Below are positions 1 through 10,200 of a stretch of 64,000 nt of DNA, piece by piece. Every line of letters starts with the position of its first letter. Within the stretch, counting starts at the first letter, position 1. The translations under genes and the position numbers were made by a program. The notes under the pieces were generated by a model. It was not told where the DNA came from. It saw only the letters and a program-made list of their open reading frames with translations, and searched no databases. This DNA is from Legionella israelensis (GTDB taxonomy: Bacteria; Pseudomonadota; Gammaproteobacteria; Legionellales; Legionellaceae): NCBI RefSeq assembly GCF_004571175.1, contig NZ_CP038273.1:2480001-2544000 (forward strand), in the 5' to 3' direction.

Positions 1-117
1 CGCTTTAATACCTGTCGGATTATTTTCATATTCGTATATCTTTTTTGAGCCATACATCGCTACAACAAAAGAAATTTTTCCAATATCGATACCAATATAA
101 TTACTGTATAATGACAT
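1..117 (-). CDS. IS110 transposase, N-terminal fragment (truncated by window edge)
   Basis: The reverse strand from an ATG at 117 reads MSLYSNYIGIDIGKISF and onward, the same as the complete transposase starting at 40625. The Asp in GIDIG is the first acidic residue of the RuvC-like DEDD site of the family. Only about 39 codons lie in the window, so completeness cannot be judged. Confidence 0.85.
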   Translation of the reverse strand, partial: MSLYSNYIGIDIGKISFVVAMYGSKKIYEYENNPTGIKA

Positions 118-335
118 GCGCGCCTCGAAATTTTATTGTTTAGGATTGTAAGCGGACGTTCTTTAATCAGAGTCCTTTCAACTATTCAAACGTTTCGAGA
201 GCAGGGCTAGAGTACCTTGATCCAGACGGTTGTTAAAACCTATTCCGCGACGGTCGCTCACGCCCGTGCCCTTTATTTTTACAATAAGGGGCTACTCTCT
301 TAATGGCCATTATATAATTTTTTGTAACTTACAAT
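1..335 (-). mobile_element. IS110-family element, 5' part only (runs off the window start)
   Basis: Bases 1-335 are identical by eye to 40509-40843, the transposase-start end of the complete IS110 copy. The match stops abruptly at ...CTTACAAT, after which this copy runs into a KS-domain reading frame and the other into a P-type ATPase frame. This fixes the element's end. Both copies lie in the same orientation. The first 117 bases are the transposase N-terminus and the other 218 are non-coding. Confidence 0.9.
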
Positions 336-3300
336 ACCGTAAGTGGTTTTGCAGGAATCATCAAATCCCTTCTTGTATTAAGATATCGTTTGCTGCCACC
401 TCAAATTAATTTTAACAAGCCAAATAAAGCATTAAATTTCGACAATGGATGTTTTTATATTAACAAAGAATCAAAACCGTTACCAAAAGAAGGGGTTCTT
501 GCAGCTGGCGTTACTGCCTTAGGTATTGGTGGAACCAATGCTCATGTTATACTGACCACTGTTCCTGAAAACAGGAATGTTCAGTCGAATACTTCCCCTG
601 CCATTCTGGTTTCTGCAAAAGATAAAAAAGCCCTTCAAAAAAGACTGGGCCAGTTTTTAGAATTTAGCGAGTCTTTACCTGAGACAAAGTTAGCGTCACT
701 CGCAGCAACCACTCAATTCCATCTAAATTCTTTCGATTTTCGATGTGCCTTTTACGCTGAAAATCTTGACAGCCTTAAAAAACAAATCTTTAGTCGTTTG
801 CAAAGCCCAATGCCGGAGAAATGTTTTACAGATATCCCTTTGGCCTTCCTGTTCCCAGGGCAAGGCTCGCAATATGTTAGTATGGGAAAAACCCTATACG
901 AGGAAAATAGTTATTTTAAGTCACTCATAGATCAATATTTTTTGATTCTTAATCAAATTAGTGGTGAAAATTTCCATGAGATTGTTTTTGAAGAATCCGA
1001 AAACACAACATTATATCAAACACAACATACCCAGATGGCATTATTGGGGTTTGAAGTTGCACTGGCAAATTTTTTGATCCAAAAAATCGGTCTAAAACCT
1101 ACCATCCTCATTGGCCACAGCCTGGGCGAATTCAGTGCTTTAGTCGTTAGTGGCGTTTTAAGCTTTGGTGATGCAGCTAGATTGGTATATAAAAGAGCAA
1201 CTCTAATGTCCATGACAGCCCCAGGCAAAATGCTTTCGGTTGTTAGCAGCCATGAAAACATAGTACCACTTTTGAACGATGGTGTTAGTGTTGCTGCCAT
1301 CAATTCCCCAAATTTATTAACGGTTTCAGGATCCGTTTCAAACATTGAAAAACTCGTTGCTAAGCTTGAAACAAAACAAATCATTTATCAGTATCTTCCG
1401 ATAAATCACGCCTTTCATTCTGAGCTTTTAGAGCCCATTTTAGACGAATTTAAATCTTGTTTTGATAACCTTACTTTTAAACCTCCTCTCATTCCAATCG
1501 TGTCAAATGCGACTGGGCTTATTCATGATGAAAATACGCTGAAAAATCCCGATTATTGGTGCTCACAACTCAGAGGAACTGTTCAATTTAAAGCTGGCAT
1601 TGAATTGATCGAACAGAAATACCAACCTGTTTACTGCGAAGTTGGTCCAGGCCTTACCTTAACTACTTTTGTCAAACAAATTGTATCTCGACATCAGGCC
1701 GTATCCATAAATACAATACCTCATCCTAAAGACAGTTCTAACTTCTGGTCTTGTTTCTATAAAGCGTTCAGTCAGTTATGGCAAGCAGGGATTAATCCTA
1801 AGTGGGAAAATATCAGAGATAATCTCTGCAAGGGTCAGCCTTTATCCTTACCACCATACCCTTACAGCGAAAAAAATTGCTGGGTGATACCCACTCATCC
1901 CCAGGAAAAAAGTGAGCCAATAGGGGAGCCAAATGCATTGAAACCCTATGTTAAGTTATGGCAACAAGTGTCAAGCTTAACTTCAAAACAACATGAACAT
2001 CCCATAGTTATCCTGCATCATTCAAAATTTATTTGTGAAACAATTCTGTCTCTTTTGCCTGACTCTCTTCCCATAAAAACATGGCAATGGGAAGCAAATG
2101 AAACCTTGAAAATCAAATCCCTTATTAAAGAATTATACTCAACGTCAAACCAACCGGTTGTAATCATCAATACATTACCACTGCTTGAGACAGAAGATTC
2201 TGATTGGAAAAATTTTGTCCATCAACAATTATTGTTTCAAATTGAATTGACAAAAATATTAGAACCGAACTGGGTAGCAAAACAAATCATCGTTGCCAAT
2301 AAAAGTAGTAATTTGATGACCGTGGCAACCCCTGAGCAAACCATATTACAAAGCATGGTAAAAACGATTAATCAGGAAAAATCAAATTTACCATCTTGCT
2401 TAGTGGATATAATGAACAATAACTGGCCATCTAATCTTATCAAACATTTAAATTTTCTTATTGATTCTTCTCATCCCATATTATCTTTACGTGACGAACA
2501 GTTTTTTGCAGAGTTTTTTCAAGTCAGCGCATTACCCAAACCCATACCGATTAATACTACAAAGCAGTTAAAACATATTGTCATTATTGGTGGCTGTGGT
2601 CACGTGGGGCAACAATACATCAAGGCATTGAAATCAATCCCTGATATTAAACTCAGTTTGATTCAAAGAAGAAAAAAAGACGAGATTGTTGGACAAAATA
2701 CAGAAAATGAGCTTATCGCTCAACTCGCTAATGATCAAAATTGCCGATTTATTCAAGCAGATATTGGAAAATTAAATAGCTTAGAAGCCGCCTTAACAAA
2801 CGCTATTGATCTTTTTGGCCCTGTGAATTTACTCATTCATGCAGCTGGTATTGAGGCTTCTGAACATTATCGACTAATTAATGATCTATGTCCTGATTTC
2901 ATTGAACATTGTTTTTATGCAAAAAGGCAAGGACTCTATAATATTGCACAAGTTACAAAGCTTTTACCCATACAATCTGTTCATGTTATTTCCTCCATTT
3001 CCTCCACTCTGGCAGGAATAGGAATGTATGTATATGCAGGTCTCCATAGTTTTATTGATCATTTCGTTGAACGTCAAAATAAACAATCATCCATTCCCTG
3101 GACATCCATTAACTGGGAAGCATGGGAGTTTGGTAATCAAGACGAAGAGCCAGAAACCTTCCAGCAAGGTGCTTTTGGTTCTCATCTGGATCAATTGGCC
3201 ATCCGACCTGAAGTTGGCCAACAATTTATTGAACAATGGCTGGCTTCCCCGGTTGCTTCTATCATCGTGGCATCTGGTTCATTGACAACACGCTATCAAA

Positions 3301-3710
3301 ACTGGGTCCTTAAACAAGGACTTGAATACAAAATCAATGCAGTTAAGGATAGCCGACCCGATTTAACAGTAGCTTTTGTTCCACCAACAAACGATAACGA
3401 TAAAAAACTTATGGCTATATGGTCAGATATATTAGGTATCGAACAAATTGGTATTAACGATAATTTTTTTGAACTCGGAGGTCATTCTTTACTGGCTTTA
3501 CAGCTGATAAATAATATAAATACTGTTTTCAGTTCATCTTTAACCATCATTGATCTCTTTACTTACCCAACAATTAGTAAACTTGGGAAATTTCTGAAGC
3601 CAGGCAATGACAATCAAAATGTTCAAAAAAATAGTATCAATCGAGCCAATTCCAGAAAGGAAAACCTTAAAAAACGTCGAAAATTCAATCAAAAAGTCCG
3701 GAGCTGTTAA
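336..3710 (+). pseudogene. Polyketide synthase module (KS'-AT-KR-ACP), KS interrupted by IS110
   Basis: A modular type I PKS protein cut at its start. The frame runs open from the IS110 edge: 336 onward reads TVSGFAGIIKSLLVLRYR, the part of a KS just after the GH motif, so the KS N-terminus with its active Cys lies left of the window. From the first possible start (TTG, 390) there are 1106 residues. In order: KS tail to about residue 60 (GIGGTNAH), AT with FPGQGSQ near 154, GHSLGEF near 242 and HAFHS near 338 (His-Ala-Phe-His suggests malonyl-CoA), KR with GGCGHVG near 732 and a Tyr in VYAGLHSF, and ACP with FFELGGHSL (phosphopantetheine Ser about 1033). The last base overlaps the next gene (TAATG). 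The module probably elongates with malonate and reduces the ketone, but it cannot act as a full module with the KS broken. Confidence 0.85.
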
Positions 3711-6700
3711 TGGAAACAGAAAATAAAATTGCAATCATTGGATATAATTGTCAAGTTGCTGGTGCAGATGATCCTCAAGCATTTTATGAAATTGTCTCCC
3801 AAAATAAAAGCGGACTTTCGCGTTCCAGTCCTGAAGATCAATCTAACTTCTTAGATGAAGCGATCTATCAAGATTCTAATTTTATCAATGTAGGTGGTGG
3901 TCCAAAAGATTTCCAATGCTTTGATGCTCGCTTTTTCGGCTATAGCCCCAAAGAAGCTGAGTTGTTGGATCCCCAAATACGTAAAGCTCTGGAATGTGCC
4001 TACCATACAGTTGAAGCTGCCGGATATGCTCCTGAAAGTTTAAAGGGAGATACCAGTTGTTATGTAGCCAGTAGTGTTAATAGTTATTTTAATGATAATT
4101 TAAAAGGACATTATCAGACAGGCAATGAATCAACAAAAAGTCATTTGATTTTCTTAAATGAACCAGATTTTTTGAGTACAAGAATTGCATATCATTTCAA
4201 TTGGCAAGGCGCATCATTTAGTGTGAAATCTGGCTGTTCTGGATCTATGCTGGCTATTCATGAGGCTTGTAAGTCGTTGTTGCATTTTGAATGCGATAAT
4301 GCTTTGGCTGGTGGCGTTAATATTAAAACTCTATCTCAATTTGGTTATATCTACGAACAGGATGGAATACTGGCTGCGGATGGTCGCTGCTGCCCTTTTT
4401 CAGAGGATGCTACAGGAACAGTATTTGCCAACGGGATTGGTTTTGTTTTGCTAAAACGGCTTGAAGATGCGATAAATGACGGGGATACTATTCACGCAGC
4501 GATCATCGCCAGTTATGCCAATAATGACGGTAAAGATAAAGTTGGTTATATGGCACCATCTGTAAGTGGTCAGTTAAAAGCGATGGAAACAGCGCTGGCT
4601 TATGCAGATATTCAACCTCAACAAGTCAGTTATATTGAATCACACGGCACTGGAACTTATGTAGGCGACCCTATTGAATACAAGGGGTTACAGAAAGTTT
4701 ATAACGACTGTCCCCCTCAGAGTATTGCTTTACGTTCAGTTAAAGCAAATATTGGTCATACTGACTGTGCTTCTGGCGTCACCGCACTTATTAAAGTGCT
4801 GGAAGATCTCAAGCATCAAACCATTTCTCCAAACCACAATTTTACTAAAGTCAATGAAAAATGTGACCTATCTAACTCACCCTTTTATTTTAATACAAGT
4901 CTTCAACCATGGGAGCCAATCGAAGGGCGTCGCATAGCTGCTATCAGCTCTTTTGGTATTGGCGGCACCAATGTCCAACTTATTATAGAAGAATTTATCC
5001 AAGAACCTTCAAAAATGAATGTTCCGCAAAACAAGGCATTGGTATTTGCAGCTAAATCCCCAGCTGCTTTAGAAAAAAGAATCCAAAAATGCGTAGAAAT
5101 GTTACAGAAAAACCCGGACCTAAATTTACATGATTTATCAGCAACATTACTTTTGGGTCAAAATAATTTTGAGTATCGTTTTGGTATAGTCGCCAGTCAT
5201 GTTCAAGAAGCCATAGATAAACTATCAGTATTTAATTATCCATCGGAAGCGAAACAAGTTAACTTAAAAACACCGTCTACATTAAATCAGGAGATATTTG
5301 AAAATCCACAGGCGGTTCTTAAAAATTACTTAAGCGGCGCCGTTTATACATTAGATAGAGAAAACCCTATCCCATTCAGACATGTGCCACTGCCTAAGTA
5401 TCCTTTTGAAAAAGAATGTTTCTGGGTAGATCAAAATGAAAATAAAAACCAGAAAATACAAGACATCAGTCGGTGGTTTTACCTACCCTATTGGCAGCGG
5501 CGCCAATCCCCTCTGCCTCCACTAAAAGAGTATAAAAAAACGATTTTACTATTCGAAAATGAAGCTACTTTAGTTAAAGAATATAAACAAGAACTTGAAG
5601 TCCTTGGTGCAACCATTATAACGGTGAATGCAGCTGAATCTTTTAGTCAATCGTCTGAGATCAATTTTCGTTTAAACCCCAGAAAAAAAGAAGATTATGA
5701 GCATTTGTTTACCAGACTTAAAAGTCAGTCTTTGATGCCTGAAACAATGATTCATTGCTGGAGTTTAAGCAATGAAGACAAAGATCAGGAAAGCTGTCTG
5801 GATAAGGGTTTATATTCTCTTTTGTATACGATACAAAGCTTAGAAGCTACAAGTATGACCTTTCCAAGGTTAGTTCAAATTATTACCAATCACACAGCCA
5901 ATGTATCTGGCAATGAAATCGTTATCCCCATTAATGCCATGATGCAGAGCATGTCTCAAGTGCTTCCTAAAGAATATGATGATTTAGCCTGTCAATTAAT
6001 TGATGTTGATAACCTAAATTCGAAGCAAATATTACCCGCACTAATGGAAGAATTGCATCGCAAAGAAAATGCTGAATTGGCATTGAGAGGAAAAAGTCGT
6101 TTTATAAAAGCCTACCAACCTACTCGCATAGATGACAATACAATCGGAAAAATAAGTATTGCTAAAGGCAAAAATTACCTTGTCATCGGTGGATTAGGTA
6201 ATTTTGGTATTGAATTAGCAGAATTTATTGGCGGCCAACACCAAGGGCAAGTTTTTTTGACCACCCGCATGCAATTTCCTAATCGAGCTGAATGGCAAAC
6301 ATGGCAGTTGCAAAAGCCCAATCACGCCATCACTGAAAAAATTAATCTGATTACTAACATTGAAAAACAGGGAATTCAGATAGAAATACTGACCGCTGAT
6401 GTTCTTGATATTACCTCATTACAAAATGTTAAAAAACACATAGAAAATCAATATGGTCCATTATCAGGTGTTGTTCATGCTGCAGGTGTTGTTGATAGCG
6501 GTATGATACGCCATAAAACAGTTAATTCTCTAGAGCAGGTATTTGCTCCCAAAGTCATCGGCACCAATAATGTCTGCAGTACTTTTTTAAACCATTCTTT
6601 AGATTTTCTAATATTATGCTCAAGCATGAACAGTATTATTGGAGGTTTGGGACAACTCGATAATACAGCAGCTAACGCCTATATTGACGCCTACGCTGAA

Positions 6701-7282
6701 CATTGCCTAAATCGTGGGTTTAACAATGTTCTGGCCATTAACTGGGGCGCTGTCAATGAAGCTCGTGCGCGTAATTATTCAGCTCAAGTCCAATTTGCCA
6801 AACTTAGTGAAGAACACATCAAAAATAAAATGGAAAAATCGGAGATTTTTGAAGTTTATCGTCGCTTATTTTCAAGCCAGCTAGGCCCAAGAGTCGTGGT
6901 TTCAACCATTGATTTTAATCAGGTCATAGAAAACTGGAGTCGTGTTGGCTCATTGCAATCGTTAATTTCTACCAAGGCACAACAAAAACAAAAAAGAACG
7001 CTTGATCCATACCTCACAGAACCTGATTCAGATATGGAAAAATCCATTGCCCGTACCTGGGAAGATTTGTTAGGTATTGACAAGGTCGTATTGGAAGATG
7101 ATTTTTTCACGCTTGGTGGAAATTCATTAATCGCAATTCAGTTTATTTCGGAACTTACAAAAAACTATCCCATCAAGATGCATGCAATGGCTATTTATGA
7201 ATATCCGACATTAGCTGCTTTTGCAAAATACGTGGAACGATTAGTAAAAGACGCTGAAGATAAACAGGCATTGATGGTGTAA
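3710..7282 (+). CDS. Polyketide synthase module KS-KR-ACP lacking an AT domain
   Basis: A 1190-residue type I PKS protein, translationally coupled to the preceding gene by TAATG. The KS is complete: active Cys about 176 in KSGCSGS, His about 312 in ESHGTGT, His about 350 in NIGHTD. The usual KS-to-AT linker follows (about 440-520), then directly the post-AT motif LPKYPFEKECFW, so the AT domain is absent rather than degenerate. A ketoreductase follows (GGLGNFG near 826, CSSMNSI, then the catalytic-type Tyr in AYIDAYAE). The ACP ends the protein with FFTLGGNSL (Ser about 1139). The module needs an acyltransferase in trans, perhaps the AT of the upstream protein or one outside the window. I saw no frameshift or stop. 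Product and chain position are unknown. Confidence 0.88.
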   Translation: METENKIAIIGYNCQVAGADDPQAFYEIVSQNKSGLSRSSPEDQSNFLDEAIYQDSNFINVGGGPKDFQCFDARFFGYSPKEAELLDPQIRKALECAYHTVEAAGYAPESLKGDTSCYVASSVNSYFNDNLKGHYQTGNESTKSHLIFLNEPDFLSTRIAYHFNWQGASFSVKSGCSGSMLAIHEACKSLLHFECDNALAGGVNIKTLSQFGYIYEQDGILAADGRCCPFSEDATGTVFANGIGFVLLKRLEDAINDGDTIHAAIIASYANNDGKDKVGYMAPSVSGQLKAMETALAYADIQPQQVSYIESHGTGTYVGDPIEYKGLQKVYNDCPPQSIALRSVKANIGHTDCASGVTALIKVLEDLKHQTISPNHNFTKVNEKCDLSNSPFYFNTSLQPWEPIEGRRIAAISSFGIGGTNVQLIIEEFIQEPSKMNVPQNKALVFAAKSPAALEKRIQKCVEMLQKNPDLNLHDLSATLLLGQNNFEYRFGIVASHVQEAIDKLSVFNYPSEAKQVNLKTPSTLNQEIFENPQAVLKNYLSGAVYTLDRENPIPFRHVPLPKYPFEKECFWVDQNENKNQKIQDISRWFYLPYWQRRQSPLPPLKEYKKTILLFENEATLVKEYKQELEVLGATIITVNAAESFSQSSEINFRLNPRKKEDYEHLFTRLKSQSLMPETMIHCWSLSNEDKDQESCLDKGLYSLLYTIQSLEATSMTFPRLVQIITNHTANVSGNEIVIPINAMMQSMSQVLPKEYDDLACQLIDVDNLNSKQILPALMEELHRKENAELALRGKSRFIKAYQPTRIDDNTIGKISIAKGKNYLVIGGLGNFGIELAEFIGGQHQGQVFLTTRMQFPNRAEWQTWQLQKPNHAITEKINLITNIEKQGIQIEILTADVLDITSLQNVKKHIENQYGPLSGVVHAAGVVDSGMIRHKTVNSLEQVFAPKVIGTNNVCSTFLNHSLDFLILCSSMNSIIGGLGQLDNTAANAYIDAYAEHCLNRGFNNVLAINWGAVNEARARNYSAQVQFAKLSEEHIKNKMEKSEIFEVYRRLFSSQLGPRVVVSTIDFNQVIENWSRVGSLQSLISTKAQQKQKRTLDPYLTEPDSDMEKSIARTWEDLLGIDKVVLEDDFFTLGGNSLIAIQFISELTKNYPIKMHAMAIYEYPTLAAFAKYVERLVKDAEDKQALMV

Positions 7283-7292
7283 AGGAGAAGGT

Positions 7293-10200
7293 ATGCAACG
7301 ATGTTCGTTTTTATTGTCTGCCATTGAAGCGCACGCCCGGTTTCAACCGGAAAAGATAGCCATTGAATCGGCTTATGGGATCATAACCTATGCGCAACTA
7401 TGGCATAACATCATAGAAGTCGGACAAAAATTAATGCAAATTCAAGGCCTCGTTGCATTACATGTTGACCGTACCCCATCTCTAATAACCTTAATGCTGG
7501 CTTGTTGGTATACGGGTAATCCATACTTGGCTTTAGATAAAAATCACCCGACTGAGCGCAAAAAATCGTTGATGGCAATGGCGAAACCCGCCGTTTGTAT
7601 AGTAGATGATGAGTCAATGGATCTTAGCTGGCTTGGTGATGTTAAAACCATGCCGCTTTCTAACCTACAACCCCTCAAAATTTCAACTTCTTCCTTGCCT
7701 CCAGACCTGGCTTATTTATTATTTACATCCGGCTCTACAGGCACACCCAAAGGTGTTATGATTGCGGAGAAAGGCATTCATCAATTACTAAACTGGGCAA
7801 GAAGTTATTACTCACCATCTGTATTACGTAGTGTATTAGCCTCGACTACTACAACATTCGATTTATCTGTATTTGAAATTTTTGTACCCCTGTATTGCGG
7901 CACAAAAATTTACTTGGTTGAAAATATATTATCCCTAATTGAAGCTGACATGGATTTCGACATCAGCCTTATTAATACAGTACCTTCGGCTATTAGAGAA
8001 GTATTACGTGTCAATAAAATTCCGCCCAGTTGTCATACTATCAATTTAGCTGGTGAAGTACTCACTTCTGATTTAGTAAAGGCGCTTTATCAAAAAGCTC
8101 ATATTCAAGCGATTTATAACCTCTGGGGACCATCGGAAGATACCACCTACTCAACAGTCTATCATTGTAGAAAAGATATGCCCATCCCTCAGCAAGTGCC
8201 AATCGGCATACCCATACCAGGCACTACAATAACCTTGCTTAATCCTGAAGAAAAAGAAAATGGCGTCCAAGTTGGTGAAATCGGCTTAAGTGGGCATGGT
8301 TTAAGTTTGGGCTATCTAAACCAGCCCGAGTTAACGGCAAAGGCCTTCATAGACAATCCTTCGCCGCCAAATCAAAAAACATACCGAACGGGGGATCTAG
8401 GTTACTGGGACGATGAACATCAACTTCATTTTTGTGGCCGCATAGATTTTCAAGTTAAGATTCGCGGTTATCGTATTGAATTAGAAGAAATTGAAAGCTG
8501 TCTTTACCTGCATCCGGAGGTTATCGAATGTGTCATCATTGTAATACACAAACATAACCTTCCCCAACTTGTTGCGATAATTAGAGCAAATTCAAACAAT
8601 CTAATTCAAGATGCTATCCAACGACATCTGGCAAAAACATTGCCGACTTATATGATTCCTTCACACTGCATTATGCAAACTCATCCTCTCCCAAGAACAC
8701 CCAATGGGAAGCTATGTCGTCGACAAGCATTAACTATCGCTGAGATGCATATTAAAAAGGATGATGCTTCTCAATCTATATCTACATCGCCTACCTTTGA
8801 GGATATTTGCAAACAGGTATTAGGATGCCCCATCCATTTAGATAAATCCTTTGTTGATTTAGGTGGCGACTCTCTTCGGGCAGTCCATCTCCTGCATCAA
8901 CTGGAGCAATTTAATATTGGCAAAACTACTCTGAAAACAATTCTAAACAAAAAAATAAGCCTTACAAAGCTAGAGCAACAATTAGAACATTGTTCCACCA
9001 TGCAGAAAAGCTCCAATCGTATGCCAATAGAGAAAACCATGTGGCAGCTTTATCAACAACATCAGCAAGCCTATCATGTCTCTGTTGCTATTGATATTAA
9101 AGGAAAATTTGATCAAGCAAGATTAATTGAGGCCATTGAAACCGTTGTCTATAATGAAGCAACCTTCCATCGTCAGTATTGTGTACAAGACAACATGGAA
9201 GGAAATTTTACTTTCACCTATAAGCAAGTCCCCATAAAAGTCTTAGTGGTTCCATTTTCAAATTCAGAGCATGAACTCCCTTCGCTCATGCAACAGCTTT
9301 CCTCTTCGTTTATCAATAAACCCTTTGATTTAACTAATCCAGGCCATATTCGTATCATCCTCATCACCAATGGTATGGATAAAGCCCGCTTATTAATAAC
9401 AATGCCTCACATCAGTATAGATGGATATGGATTACAGTCACTTTTTGAAAAAATATCATATTACTACTCATCCAAAGAGCTAGTCAGCACTTTGGAAAAT
9501 GCGCAGCAAGCCCTTACACCACCATATCGTATTGCAAGCTCCAATCTATTGAATACACAACAGTACTGGACGCAGCAATTAAGCCAGAAGGCCGAATTCA
9601 TAACGCCCAGCCAAATTTCGCAAGAGAAAGCCTTATTTTTAAAAAACAAGATTGATTCAGATGCTTATAACCACATCAAGAGTGTTGCCCAACAATTAGA
9701 AATTACACCCGCTTCACTATTGCTTGGTTTATTTCAATGTTTATTGCATAAGTTGGATTTGGGCAAGCAAATATTTGTAGCCGTTCCATTTGCCAATCGT
9801 TTTACTCCGGAGCTGAGGAAAGTTTGTTGTTTAACAAAAAGCCTGCCAGTATATAGTCATTTTCAAGAAGAAAAAAAATTATCAGATTATTTAGCCGGTC
9901 AACACCAACAACTGCTTGATACTCTTGAACATCATACCATCGACATCGAAGCTGTGCTTAAGGCTATGCCGAACCCTCCTCGCTGTTTTGATATTATTTT
10001 CAGTTTTATGGACTTTGCTCAATCTGCTTTTCAGCTCCCAGACGCTATTTGCAAGCTAAAATTTATTCCGCAAAATCGTAATAAAGCGCCACTGATCCTT
10101 TCTCTAATTCCAGAAACTGATGGCCATCTAACGATTTGGCTTGAATCAAATCAAACATATTTTACTAAGCCCATGCTAGAAAGCCTTTCACAATGCTATG

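Noticed and set aside
1016-1384. Antisense open frame inside the AT domain
   Set aside because: Complement of the acyltransferase active-site region, no independent coding signs.
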